DNA of 12,012 nucleotides from Euryarchaeota archaeon UBA58. Lineage in GTDB: Archaea > Thermoplasmatota > Poseidoniia > Poseidoniales > Thalassarchaeaceae. Below are positions 7,124 through 12,012 of the stretch, piece by piece. Under the pieces are notes generated by a model. The model saw nothing but the letters and a program-made list of their open reading frames with translations, made no database searches and was not told the DNA's origin. Each line of letters begins with the position of its first letter. Positions within the stretch are counted from its first letter, which is position 1. Position numbers and translations under genes: made by a program. The stretch covers positions 34,881 to 46,892 of the forward strand of contig DAHR01000012.1 of the NCBI GenBank assembly GCA_002498525.1, read 5' to 3'.

Positions 7124-8080
7124 ATGGACGTCATCGTGCTCGCCGGTGGCTTCGGCACACGCCTGCGCCCGCTGACTGAAGGCCGTGCCAAACCGCTCTT
7201 GCCTGTTCTCGACCTGACTCTACTCGAACGTGTCGTCGAGGTCGTGCCCTCCGAGATGGTCAGTCGTGTTATCGTCGCAGCTGGTTATGGAACCGATGAG
7301 ATGCGCGCTTGGGCTGCTTCTACGATGCTTCCCTACGAGGTCGTTCTCTCGGTTGAAGAGGATGCTTTGGGAACCGGAGGCGCGATTGCTCTAGCGCGTG
7401 AACACATGACTGGTAGTGGCCCTGTTCTAGTGCTGAATGGTGACTTGGTTTCGAGTGTTGATGTGGCCGCTTTGGCTGCTCATCACTCGGCTACAGGTGC
7501 TCTTGCTACGCTTTCGCTTTGGGAAGTGGAGGACCCGAGTCGTTTCGGTGTCTGTGAATTGGATGGTAAGGGGATGATTCGCCGCTTCCAAGAGAAGCCT
7601 GAAAGTGGAACAGAATTCTCAAATCTGATCAATGCTGGATGTTATCTGGTCGAGCGCGAGGTTCTCGATGAATTGAGTGTCGAGAAGCATTCAATGGAGC
7701 GCGAGGTCTTCCCCTCGATTGCCGAATCGGGAGGGATGGCAGGGCTTGTTTTCACTGGATATTTCGTCGATGCGGGGACTCCTGCTTCGTACATCGAGGC
7801 TGCTCAGGTCTGCATCGGGGCAGGTCGCTTTTCGACGGGTGAGGTCTGCTGCGATTCTTGGTTCGGCGACGGTGGTTCGATTGCGGAGGTGACCGGTTCT
7901 TCGATTGGGCGAGGTGTTCACATCGGTGCTGCTTCGACTGTCGAGAACAGTGTGGTTCTGGCTGGTGCTCAGATTGGCGCAGGATGTCATATATCTCGCT
8001 GTATAATCGGAGAGGGCGCGATTCTTGAGGATGGGGTTGAACTCTTCGATGCCGTCGTAGGTCATGCTTCGCGCGCGTGA
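7124..8080 (+). CDS. Sugar-phosphate nucleotidyltransferase with left-handed beta-helix tail
   Basis: A 318-residue enzyme of the nucleotidyltransferase family that joins an NTP to a sugar 1-phosphate. The N-terminal Rossmann-like domain shows LAGGFGTRLRPLTEGRAKP (6-24), the nucleotide-binding signature with catalytic Arg/Lys; LNGDL (104-108) with metal ligand D107; QEKPE (156-160); INAGCYL (169-175); and VDAGTP (215-220). HSMEREVFP (189-197) resembles mannose-1-phosphate guanylyltransferases, so GDP-mannose synthesis is a reasonable guess; a glucose-1-phosphate thymidylyl- or uridylyltransferase is possible. The last 70 residues have hexapeptide-repeat rhythm (IGRGVHIGAASTVENSVV, IGAGCHISRCIIGEGAIL). 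The ATG at 7124 lies directly before the conserved motif; an in-frame GTG at 7091 would add 11 residues. It is likely leaderless. It is divergent from sucC and 100 bp before the isomerase gene. Confidence 0.88.
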   Translation: MDVIVLAGGFGTRLRPLTEGRAKPLLPVLDLTLLERVVEVVPSEMVSRVIVAAGYGTDEMRAWAASTMLPYEVVLSVEEDALGTGGAIALAREHMTGSGPVLVLNGDLVSSVDVAALAAHHSATGALATLSLWEVEDPSRFGVCELDGKGMIRRFQEKPESGTEFSNLINAGCYLVEREVLDELSVEKHSMEREVFPSIAESGGMAGLVFTGYFVDAGTPASYIEAAQVCIGAGRFSTGEVCCDSWFGDGGSIAEVTGSSIGRGVHIGAASTVENSVVLAGAQIGAGCHISRCIIGEGAILEDGVELFDAVVGHASRA

Positions 8081-8114
8081 GGGGAATCGCACATCTGCGA
8101 ATGGAATCAAACAT

Positions 8115-8158
8115 CTTTGACTTGCTTCGGGCATTAATGCGAGCCGTCAGCGTCAAAG
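8115..8158. repeat. Inverted repeat around a palindrome upstream of triosephosphate isomerase
   Basis: CTTTGAC (8115-8121) and GTCAAAG (8152-8158) form a 7-bp inverted repeat with a 30-bp spacer. The spacer holds the perfect palindrome GCATTAATGC (8131-8140). The AT-rich centre could be a TATA element or operator for the isomerase gene, or the arms could close a hairpin after the nucleotidyltransferase transcript. There is no T-run to support termination. Confidence 0.4.
8153..8158 (+). promoter_or_regulatory. Candidate box A (TCAAAG) upstream of triosephosphate isomerase
   Basis: TCAAAG is centred 25.5 bp before the GTG start at 8181 and is part of the right arm of the inverted repeat. No Shine-Dalgarno sequence precedes the GTG, consistent with leaderless initiation. 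The alternative TATA candidate is ATTAAT at 8133-8138, which would give a leader of about 20 nt. Confidence 0.3.
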
Positions 8159-8180
8159 CGATTCGTCAACTCGGCGATAT

Positions 8181-8843
8181 GTGAGCCGACCGTTGGTGGT
8201 TGTCAATCTCAAGACATACGAGAGCGCCCATGGTGCTTCTGCTGAGGCTTTGGCGGAAGTGATGGCTGGTGTTCACACCGATGCGAGGCTGGTCGCTGCA
8301 GTCTCTGCTTTCGACCTCGCCGCGGTGGTCGCAGCCGCACCTGATCTCGAGGTCTGGTGCCAACATCTAGACCCGATTGAATTCGGTTCGTTCACCGGCT
8401 GGCTTCACCCTGCAACCGCCGTTGAGCGAGGGGCGAGTGGAACTCTCATCAATCACGCCGAACACAAGGTCAGCATCGAGCACGTGGCTATGCTGCTCGA
8501 TCAGGTTCCGGAGGGCTTCACCGTCTGTGCTTGCGCTGCGGATATTGAGGAGGCTCGTGCTCTCTCTGCCCTGCAACCGGACTACGTCGCGGTCGAGCCG
8601 CCCGAACTGATCGGTGGCGACGTCTCAGTCACCTCGGCCGACCCCGAGATCATCAGGGCCACCGCTGCAGCCGTCCGTGAAATCTCAGAACAGGTCGGGA
8701 TTCTTTGTGGGGCTGGTGTCAAGAGTGGAGCAGATGTCGCTGCTGCCATCGAACTCGGTACGACCGGTGTTCTATTGGCTAGTGGGGTCACACAAGCAGA
8801 GGATCCTGCTGCCGTCGTTTCTGACCTCGTCTCTGCCCTCTGA
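8181..8843 (+). CDS. tpiA: Triosephosphate isomerase, archaeal type
   Basis: A 220-residue TIM-barrel enzyme interconverting dihydroxyacetone phosphate and glyceraldehyde 3-phosphate in glycolysis/gluconeogenesis. At about 220 residues it has the short archaeal form; bacterial and eukaryotic enzymes are about 250. Catalytic residues are visible: N9 and K11 in VVNLKTY, the electrophile H92 in LINHAEHK (archaeal pattern), the base E139 in VAVEPPELIGG with its phosphate loop, GAGV (177-180) and LLASGV (198-203). The start is GTG at 8181; the ATG at 8179 is out of frame and hits a stop at once, and no other start lies between here and an in-frame stop at 8118-8120. Its last 56 bp overlap the convergent Cas4-like gene. 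Confidence 0.95.
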   Translation: MSRPLVVVNLKTYESAHGASAEALAEVMAGVHTDARLVAAVSAFDLAAVVAAAPDLEVWCQHLDPIEFGSFTGWLHPATAVERGASGTLINHAEHKVSIEHVAMLLDQVPEGFTVCACAADIEEARALSALQPDYVAVEPPELIGGDVSVTSADPEIIRATAAAVREISEQVGILCGAGVKSGADVAAAIELGTTGVLLASGVTQAEDPAAVVSDLVSAL

Positions 8844-9675
8844 CCTCAACGCCGGGACATTCGTCATTGAAGGCGCAGCGGGCACAGCGCCAGATGCTAC
8901 GCGAGCGCGGTAGATCGTCGAGACTGCCATCGAAAATCATCAGGTGAGCCATCGCCTCGATATCCATCGCGATCATCGAGCGAGCCTGAGCAGCCCATTC
9001 GTTGGTGGCTTTCTTCGACCACTTGACCCAACGGGTACCAAGCCAACCGACCCGGACCACATCGATATCATCGACGGTGGCCTGAATCATCGGATTGCGT
9101 TCGGCCCACAGCAGCATCGAGCCGAGCTCCAATTCACCTGCTTTGTTGGGTGCGCGTGAAGGCAATTCCATTGCGAGGCGCACTAGACACAATCTGCTGC
9201 CGTTCTGTATCACGATATCGGGTGCCCCATATTGACGAGCCCCATCCAACAAGAGTGGTTGCAATCTATCGACCAGCCACATCTCCGCAGTCGACTTTCT
9301 GCGAATTCCGATGAGCGGGGCTGAGTCGAAGAGTCGAAGTCTGTGCATCATCAAATCCACGACTTCATTGACAGAATCATGCGGATTCTTATCCATCACT
9401 TCGCCGGCGATTATTGCTCGCAAGACATTGCGATAGATGATTGCGCGCAATTCATTCATCGAGGGATCGTCATCCTCGAGACGCGTCAGCAACGCGTCTC
9501 GTAGACCGAAACGCGCATGATCTTCGAGGCGTCGAATCTTCGATTTTCGTTTGACGAACTTATCGTTCGGTCCAATGACGTGCTCCAGCACGTATCTCCT
9601 CGAGCAGTTGTCGAGGAGCTTTCCACGGGTAGGGCTCCATGCTATTCTAGGTTGATTCCACATAGCCCCTGACAT
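8788..9675 (-). CDS. Cas4/RecB-like PD-(D/E)XK protein with Fe-S cysteines and degenerate active site
   Basis: A 295-residue protein I assign with moderate confidence to the Cas4/RecB-like branch of the PD-(D/E)XK superfamily. The N-terminus AWSPTRGKLLDNCSRRYVLEHV (12-33) resembles the Ser-Pro...Cys...Tyr opening of these proteins. The C-terminus has CARCAFNDEC, a Cx2Cx5C cluster (C264, C267, C273) that with C24 can hold a 4Fe-4S cluster as in Cas4 and AddB. In the expected core, PD is present (152-153, GAPDIVI) but the following strand reads LCLVRLAME where a D/E-x-K should be, so catalysis looks lost. The ATG at 9675 gives the longest form; an ATG at 9663 (MWNQPRIAWSP) is equally plausible and better placed relative to a TCAAAG box. 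It overlaps tpiA by 56 bp, after the Cys cluster, and lies 45 bp downstream of the eL41 gene. No cas1/cas2 or CRISPR array is nearby, so a repair-related or structural role is more likely than adaptation. Confidence 0.65.
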   Translation of the reverse strand: MSGAMWNQPRIAWSPTRGKLLDNCSRRYVLEHVIGPNDKFVKRKSKIRRLEDHARFGLRDALLTRLEDDDPSMNELRAIIYRNVLRAIIAGEVMDKNPHDSVNEVVDLMMHRLRLFDSAPLIGIRRKSTAEMWLVDRLQPLLLDGARQYGAPDIVIQNGSRLCLVRLAMELPSRAPNKAGELELGSMLLWAERNPMIQATVDDIDVVRVGWLGTRWVKWSKKATNEWAAQARSMIAMDIEAMAHLMIFDGSLDDLPRSRSIWRCARCAFNDECPGVEVRGQRRGQKRRQQDPLLV

Positions 9676-9688
9676 TGGGAGTGAGGGT

Positions 9689-9694
9689 CTTTGA
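9689..9694 (-). promoter_or_regulatory. Candidate box A (TCAAAG) upstream of the Cas4-like gene
   Basis: On the minus strand TCAAAG (in GTCAAAGACC) is centred 28.5 bp before the ATG at 9663 and 16.5 bp before the ATG at 9675. It is the third occurrence of the hexamer upstream of a start lacking a Shine-Dalgarno sequence in this window. It would support the shorter protein if functional. Confidence 0.25.
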
Positions 9695-9720
9695 CGATTG
9701 CGGTGAAATGAGCAGTTGAC

Positions 9721-9852
9721 TCATTGACGCGCTTGCTTGCGTGCCGCCTTCCGGCGTCGTAACTTCTTCTTTCGCCACTTCCAGCGTTGCTTTCCCGCCT
9801 TCTTCCACGCGCGGGAACCTCGCTTCATGCGGCCCGCCGACCTGCTCGCCAT
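9721..9852 (-). CDS. rpl41e: Small basic ribosomal protein, probable eL41
   Basis: A 43-codon ORF too short for most gene finders. The protein is about half Lys/Arg. Its C-terminal half, KWRKKKLRRRKAARKQAR, matches the pattern of eL41, the 25-residue Lys/Arg-rich helix (KWRKKRxRRLKRKRR) that sits at the subunit interface of eukaryotic and some archaeal ribosomes. The N-terminal about 18 residues (MASRSAGRMKRGSRAWKK) are an extension relative to the classical form; an internal ATG at 9828 would give 35 residues. No Shine-Dalgarno sequence is visible. It starts 46 bp after the tRNA-Arg on the same strand and ends 45 bp before the Cas4-like gene. Reading the region on the plus strand gives no recognisable protein. 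The call rests on similarity judged by eye and on the strong amino-acid bias. Confidence 0.7.
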   Translation of the reverse strand: MASRSAGRMKRGSRAWKKAGKQRWKWRKKKLRRRKAARKQARQ

Positions 9853-9869
9853 ATATGATGGATTCGGAG

Positions 9870-9884
9870 TGTCCCTACGGGACA
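9870..9884. repeat. Short hairpin between tRNA-Arg and the eL41 gene
   Basis: TGTCCC TAC GGGACA forms a 6-bp stem with a 3-nt loop. On the minus strand it lies between the 3' end of tRNA-Arg and the start of eL41. No T-run follows, so a processing or translation-control element is as likely as a terminator. Confidence 0.4.
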
Positions 9885-9898
9885 GCGATTTGGAGATG

Positions 9899-9973
9899 TG
9901 GTGGGCGCGCCAGGATTCGAACCCGGGTCGCCGGCTTAGAAGGCCAGCATGATATCCGCTACACCACGCACCC
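9899..9973 (-). tRNA. tRNA-Arg (anticodon UCU)
   Basis: A complete cloverleaf on the minus strand. The acceptor stem GGGTGCG (9973-9967) pairs with CGCGCCC (9909-9903) with one G-U pair. The anticodon stem CTGGC/GCCGG encloses loop CTTCTAA with anticodon TCT at 9940-9938, which reads AGA and AGG. The T arm is CCGGG-TTCGAAT-CCTGG. The discriminator base is A at 9902 and the CCA tail is encoded (9901-9899). There is no intron. It may be co-transcribed with the eL41 gene 46 bp downstream. Confidence 0.96.
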
Positions 9974-10075
9974 AGTCAAACGGCGGCGGTTACCCTTTGT
10001 GAATCCCCTAGTCGACGAATCCGAATCTCCGCCTTATCGTCGAAAGAGAAATCCAGAAATTTTTCGAAATGTGTT

Positions 10076-10813
10076 TCAGCTTTTTCCATTTGACTTCAAA
10101 TCAGTCCTAGAACTGTAATTCAGGATGCCATCGTCAAGCATATCTTCGCGGATATCTGCAGTTTTCCGCCCCGTCTCTTTGGAAATTTTCTTGAGTTTCT
10201 TCTTCACTCTACGCTGCCCTCCAAACAGATCCTTCACGACGTGGCCTACACGCAGAACAGTCTCAAGAATCGAGAGGAGAATCAGGCTGTTGAGATAGGC
10301 ATCAGCGAGTTCTGGTAGATTGCTGTAGAGAGCCTTGAACTCGCCGAAATTAACCGAAGTCGAACCCACCAGAAAGACACCGAGTACGGCGAAAGGAAGC
10401 ATTTTTGCAACATCGCGCGAGAGGTCTTCGGTCCAGTAGGCGAGAATGCGAACCGCACCTACCACCGATGTTGCGATCATGGCGTTTCGGCTGTGGTCTG
10501 AACTGTCTGAGAGAAGGGTCAGAATCGTTGCCATGACGACAGTCCAGAAGCCGATCAGAATCGGAATCAACAAGACATATTGGGCGACGAACAAGAGGCT
10601 TCGGAAGAAGACTCTGATGCGGCCTGTCATCGAGTCTTCGTAACGTTTGAGATCGAGCGTGAGGAGGTCTCTTTTTGCCAGCAGCCGATAGAACATGAAG
10701 ACGAATCCTGAGTAGGCAGCGATGGCGATGATCGCCATCAGAGTCGGGAAGGTGTCGGTGGCGAAATCACGTAGAATCAACAAGAGTTCATCCTGCGTGG
10801 TGGGAATGGCCAT
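10076..10813 (-). CDS. Multi-pass membrane protein of unknown function
   Basis: A 245-residue protein I do not recognise. Hydrophobic segments lie at about 23-45, 70-101 (long, with Pro-84; possibly two helices or a re-entrant pair), 110-126, 137-155 and 171-190, suggesting four to six membrane passes. The C-terminal 55 residues are soluble and charged, with a Lys/Arg cluster (RRVKKKLKKISKETGRK, 201-217). No catalytic motif is visible. A TTG at 10840 would extend it by 9 residues; I chose the ATG at 10813, which has GGAAG 4 nt upstream. A possible box (TAGAAAGGC, minus strand, 10855-10847) lies about 38 bp before the ATG. It lies 85 bp downstream of the SprT-like gene on the same strand. A channel-like or mechanosensitive-type role is only a guess from the layout. 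Confidence 0.75.
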   Translation of the reverse strand: MAIPTTQDELLLILRDFATDTFPTLMAIIAIAAYSGFVFMFYRLLAKRDLLTLDLKRYEDSMTGRIRVFFRSLLFVAQYVLLIPILIGFWTVVMATILTLLSDSSDHSRNAMIATSVVGAVRILAYWTEDLSRDVAKMLPFAVLGVFLVGSTSVNFGEFKALYSNLPELADAYLNSLILLSILETVLRVGHVVKDLFGGQRRVKKKLKKISKETGRKTADIREDMLDDGILNYSSRTDLKSNGKS

Positions 10814-10898
10814 GAGGCTTCCAGACCGCCTCGTACACAAGAAACTGCCTTTCTAATCGAGAGAGGGAAAATGCGAGATTCATTGAGATGATATCCGC

Positions 10899-11444
10899 TC
10901 ATGTCCGGGAGAAGGGCTTGGCACATTTCGGACATCGAGCCGGCATCGAAACCCGCAGCCGCTGCCAGGCGTATCCACAATCTCCGCAGATCCATTTTCT
11001 CTCCGGAAGTCCTTCGAGGACATCTCTCCTCATGCTGGTCAGAACTGGAGATTCGGAGAGCCTCGGGGCGGGGGCGATCTCGTTGACGATCTCTGCATGA
11101 ATGCCTCCATGATCAATCAGACCTGCTGCGTGCAGGAGTTCATGCACCAGAGTGTGGAGATAGAGGAGTTCGTCGGCGTGCAGGCGTGGGTGAAGTGCTA
11201 TTGTCACCGGTCCGGGTGAGCCGCGTAGACGTCGGCGGCGAAAGAGTTCGTGATGGTTGAATTCGAACCGGGTGATTCCAAGGCGATTCTCAGATTGCTC
11301 CATCCATTCCAGACTGAGATGTTCGCCGAGATGACGGAGGAATGGTGCCTCCTCTTTCTGCAGTCGAAGTCTGAGTCGGTCCAAGATGTCACTCGGCATC
11401 GGTGGGGTCTCTGGACGTATGTCACCGTCACCTGCTTCGTCCAT
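10899..11444 (-). CDS. SprT-like zinc metalloprotease with C-terminal zinc ribbon
   Basis: A 181-residue protein of the SprT-like metalloprotease family, related to the protease domain of eukaryotic Spartan (SPRTN), which digests DNA-protein crosslinks. The zinc-binding active site is TLVHELLHAAG (HExxH at 101-105, E102 catalytic) with the third ligand probably H116 in DHGGIHAEI. The C-terminus is a zinc ribbon: C153 and C156 in ICGDCGY, C171 and C174 in RCPKCAKPF. Length and domain order are normal for the family. The ATG at 11444 lies 25.5 bp from the centre of a TATA-like box shared with tRNA-Ala, which supports a leaderless start there; M16 at 11399 is an alternative. An involvement in DNA-protein crosslink repair is inferred from the family, not shown here. 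Confidence 0.85.
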   Translation of the reverse strand: MDEAGDGDIRPETPPMPSDILDRLRLRLQKEEAPFLRHLGEHLSLEWMEQSENRLGITRFEFNHHELFRRRRLRGSPGPVTIALHPRLHADELLYLHTLVHELLHAAGLIDHGGIHAEIVNEIAPAPRLSESPVLTSMRRDVLEGLPERKWICGDCGYAWQRLRVSMPARCPKCAKPFSRT

Positions 11445-11464
11445 GCCGGAGCCTGTGCCATTCT

Positions 11465-11474
11465 CCTTAAATGG
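11465..11474. promoter_or_regulatory. Shared TATA-like box between the SprT-like gene and tRNA-Ala
   Basis: CCTTAAATGG (plus) reads CCATTTAAGG on the minus strand, nearly self-complementary around TTTAAA-type sequence. Its centre is 25.5 bp from the SprT-like ATG to the left and 28.5 bp from the first base of tRNA-Ala to the right. Both distances fit archaeal TATA-to-start spacing, so one TBP site may drive both directions. Confidence 0.5.
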
Positions 11475-11497
11475 GCGTCGCAGGTCGCCGGCTCACT

Positions 11498-11574
11498 GGG
11501 CGTGTGGCGCAGCTTGGAAGCGCGCTTCCTTGGCATGGAAGAGGCCCCGAGTTCAAATCTCGGCACGTCCACCA
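11498..11574 (+). tRNA. tRNA-Ala (anticodon GGC)
   Basis: A complete cloverleaf. The acceptor stem GGGCGTG (11498-11504) pairs with CACGTCC (11564-11570) and contains the G3-U70 pair that identifies alanine tRNAs. The D arm is GCGC...GCGC with GG in the loop. The anticodon arm is CTTCC-TTGGCAT-GGAAG with anticodon GGC at 11532-11534. The T arm is CCGAG-TTCAAAT-CTCGG. The discriminator is A at 11571 and CCA is encoded at 11572-11574. No intron and no T-run directly after it, so the transcript may continue into the structured element downstream. Confidence 0.97.
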
Positions 11575-11585
11575 TTGAATTCAAG

Positions 11586-11668
11586 CGAGAGGCGAGTTTG
11601 AACAAGGGTAACCTGTCTAATCCCAGTAAGACGACCGTTCGGACGGAGGTTCAAATCCTCGTATCTCG
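11586..11668 (+). ncRNA. tRNA-like element, possible tRNA remnant
   Basis: An 83-nt stretch 12 nt after tRNA-Ala with tRNA-like parts. CGAGA (11586-11590) pairs with TCTCG (11664-11668) as an acceptor-like end. GAGG-TTCAAAT-CCTC (11646-11660) is a T arm with a normal loop. GTCTA-ATCCCAG-T(A)AGAC (11615-11632) is an anticodon-arm-like hairpin with a bulged A, whose loop would read CCC. A 12-nt variable region (GACCGTTCGGAC) follows. Against a functional tRNA: the inner acceptor pairs fail, position 8 is not U, the D arm is poor (GTT/AAC), position 49-65 is G-G, and no CCA is encoded although both intact tRNAs here have it. It ends in a short T-run (11670-11673). It is a decayed tRNA or an unclassified small RNA. 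Confidence 0.3.
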
Positions 11669-11772
11669 ATTTTCGTGATATCGCCATTCCGTCTCTCTTC
11701 ATTCAGAGATCCGAGGAAAAATTTATGGACAGAGGTGGTTGAATGGCGTTTTCAGACTCAATTGAGGTCGAT

Positions 11773-11780
11773 TCTAAATA
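11773..11780 (+). promoter_or_regulatory. TATA-like box of the secreted repeat protein gene
   Basis: TCTAAATA differs at one base from the archaeal TTTAAATA-type box. Its centre lies 26.5 bp before the ATG at 11803, which fits a leaderless transcript beginning at that codon. Confidence 0.5.
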
Positions 11781-11802
11781 CTTACACTTCCCCGAGATGC
11801 CT

Positions 11803-12012
11803 ATGAGGTCTAGATTATCTGCCATACTTCTATGCACAATAATGATTGCGTCAACTCTTGCCGGGTGTCTCGGCGGGGATGACGAACCCGTGGACGATGA
11901 CGTACTGGGATGCACCTATTCGGATGCAACCAACTACGACGCCGACGCCACCAAGGACGACGGTAGTTGTGCCTATGCGCCCGGTGAGGAGCCAGTTATG
12001 GGCTGCACCAAC
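11803..12012 (+). CDS. Secreted lipoprotein-type protein with Cys-rich GCT...NYD repeats, N-terminal part
   Basis: Seventy codons are visible and the gene runs off the right edge. The N-terminus is a lipoprotein signal: basic MRSR, a hydrophobic stretch and the lipobox LAGC (C22 would be lipidated), then an acidic linker (DDEPVDDD). A repeat begins at G36, GCTYSDATNYDADAT, closing with DDGSC at 52-56; the next repeat begins GCTN at 67-70, a 31-residue period. This GCT...NYD...DDGSC repeat is common in extracellular proteins of marine microbes and looks like a Ca-binding or disulfide-stabilised module; its job here is unknown. The start is uncertain: ATG 11803 fits the TATA box and gives a clean signal peptide, ATG 11797 adds two residues, and ATG 11743 (with GAGGTGG upstream) adds 20 residues ahead of the signal. 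The protein is probably exported and anchored at the cell surface. Confidence 0.8.
   Translation, partial: MRSRLSAILLCTIMIASTLAGCLGGDDEPVDDDVLGCTYSDATNYDADATKDDGSCAYAPGEEPVMGCTN

Noticed and set aside
8788..9675. CRISPR-associated Cas4 with a CRISPR system
   Set aside because: No repeats with spacers, no cas1/cas2 or other cas genes are present, and the catalytic motif is not intact.
10030..10075. Possible terminator after the membrane protein gene (AT-rich AAATTTTTCGAAAT)
   Set aside because: On the transcribed strand it gives only a weak palindrome and scattered T-runs, not enough to call a terminator.
9737..10118. Plus-strand frames across the eL41 and tRNA-Arg region
   Set aside because: They cross the tRNA and have no domain-like content; the minus-strand features explain the sequence.
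11204..11605. Minus-strand frame running through tRNA-Ala and out of frame with the SprT-like gene, with AAGGAGA before an internal ATG at 11458
   Set aside because: It has no protein-like features and overlaps both the tRNA and the HExxH gene; the Shine-Dalgarno-like purines are part of the TATA-like box region and probably coincidental.

Overview
The window looks like a chromosomal segment of a marine archaeon, most likely of the Marine Group II/III type (Ca. Poseidoniales-like Thermoplasmatota). The archaeal signals are an RLI/ABCE1 ribosome-recycling ATPase, an archaeal-type short triosephosphate isomerase, a tiny basic ORF that matches ribosomal protein eL41, TATA-like boxes placed for leaderless starts, and a secreted protein with Cys-rich GCT...NYD...DDGSC repeats, a repeat style I associate with surface proteins of marine microbes including Marine Group II. 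The lineage assignment is inference; the domain Archaea is well supported. Gene density is high and no stretch over 300 bases lacks a gene.

Left half (1-7018, all on the minus strand, read right to left): sucC and sucD (succinyl-CoA ligase, TCA cycle) abut exactly, with the sucC stop TGA directly followed by the sucD ATG. They are followed by hpnE, hpnC and hpnD, the three-enzyme bacterial-type route from farnesyl diphosphate to squalene, and then by RLI, whose second half runs off the left edge. Gaps are 0-70 bp, so this may be one long transcription unit or closely stacked units. The hpnE-hpnC-hpnD cluster is the most notable metabolic content: it is the HpnCDE squalene route rather than a single squalene synthase. 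HpnD here carries an unusual N-terminal extension of about 90 residues.

Middle (7019-8843, plus strand): a divergent 105-bp spacer leads to a sugar-phosphate nucleotidyltransferase with a left-handed beta-helix tail, then to a GTG-started archaeal triosephosphate isomerase. The isomerase gene overlaps, tail to tail by 56 bp, a minus-strand gene for a Cas4/RecB-like PD-(D/E)XK protein that keeps the four iron-sulfur cysteines but seems to have lost the catalytic D/E-x-K residues.

Right part (8788-12012): on the minus strand, tRNA-Arg(UCU) is followed by a 43-codon eL41 gene and then the Cas4-like gene. Next come a multi-pass membrane protein of unknown function and a SprT-like zinc metalloprotease. 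A nearly symmetric TATA-like box seems to serve both the SprT-like gene (leaderless) and the divergent tRNA-Ala(GGC). Immediately after tRNA-Ala lies a tRNA-like element that does not fold properly. The window ends inside a lipoprotein-type secreted repeat protein.

No CRISPR array, insertion sequence or integrase was seen. The strongest candidates for something not well described are the archaeal HpnCDE cluster with the extended HpnD, the catalytically degenerate Fe-S Cas4-like protein, the eL41 microgene between tRNA-Arg and that protein, the shared bidirectional promoter, and a recurring TCAAAG box about 26 bp upstream of three starts.
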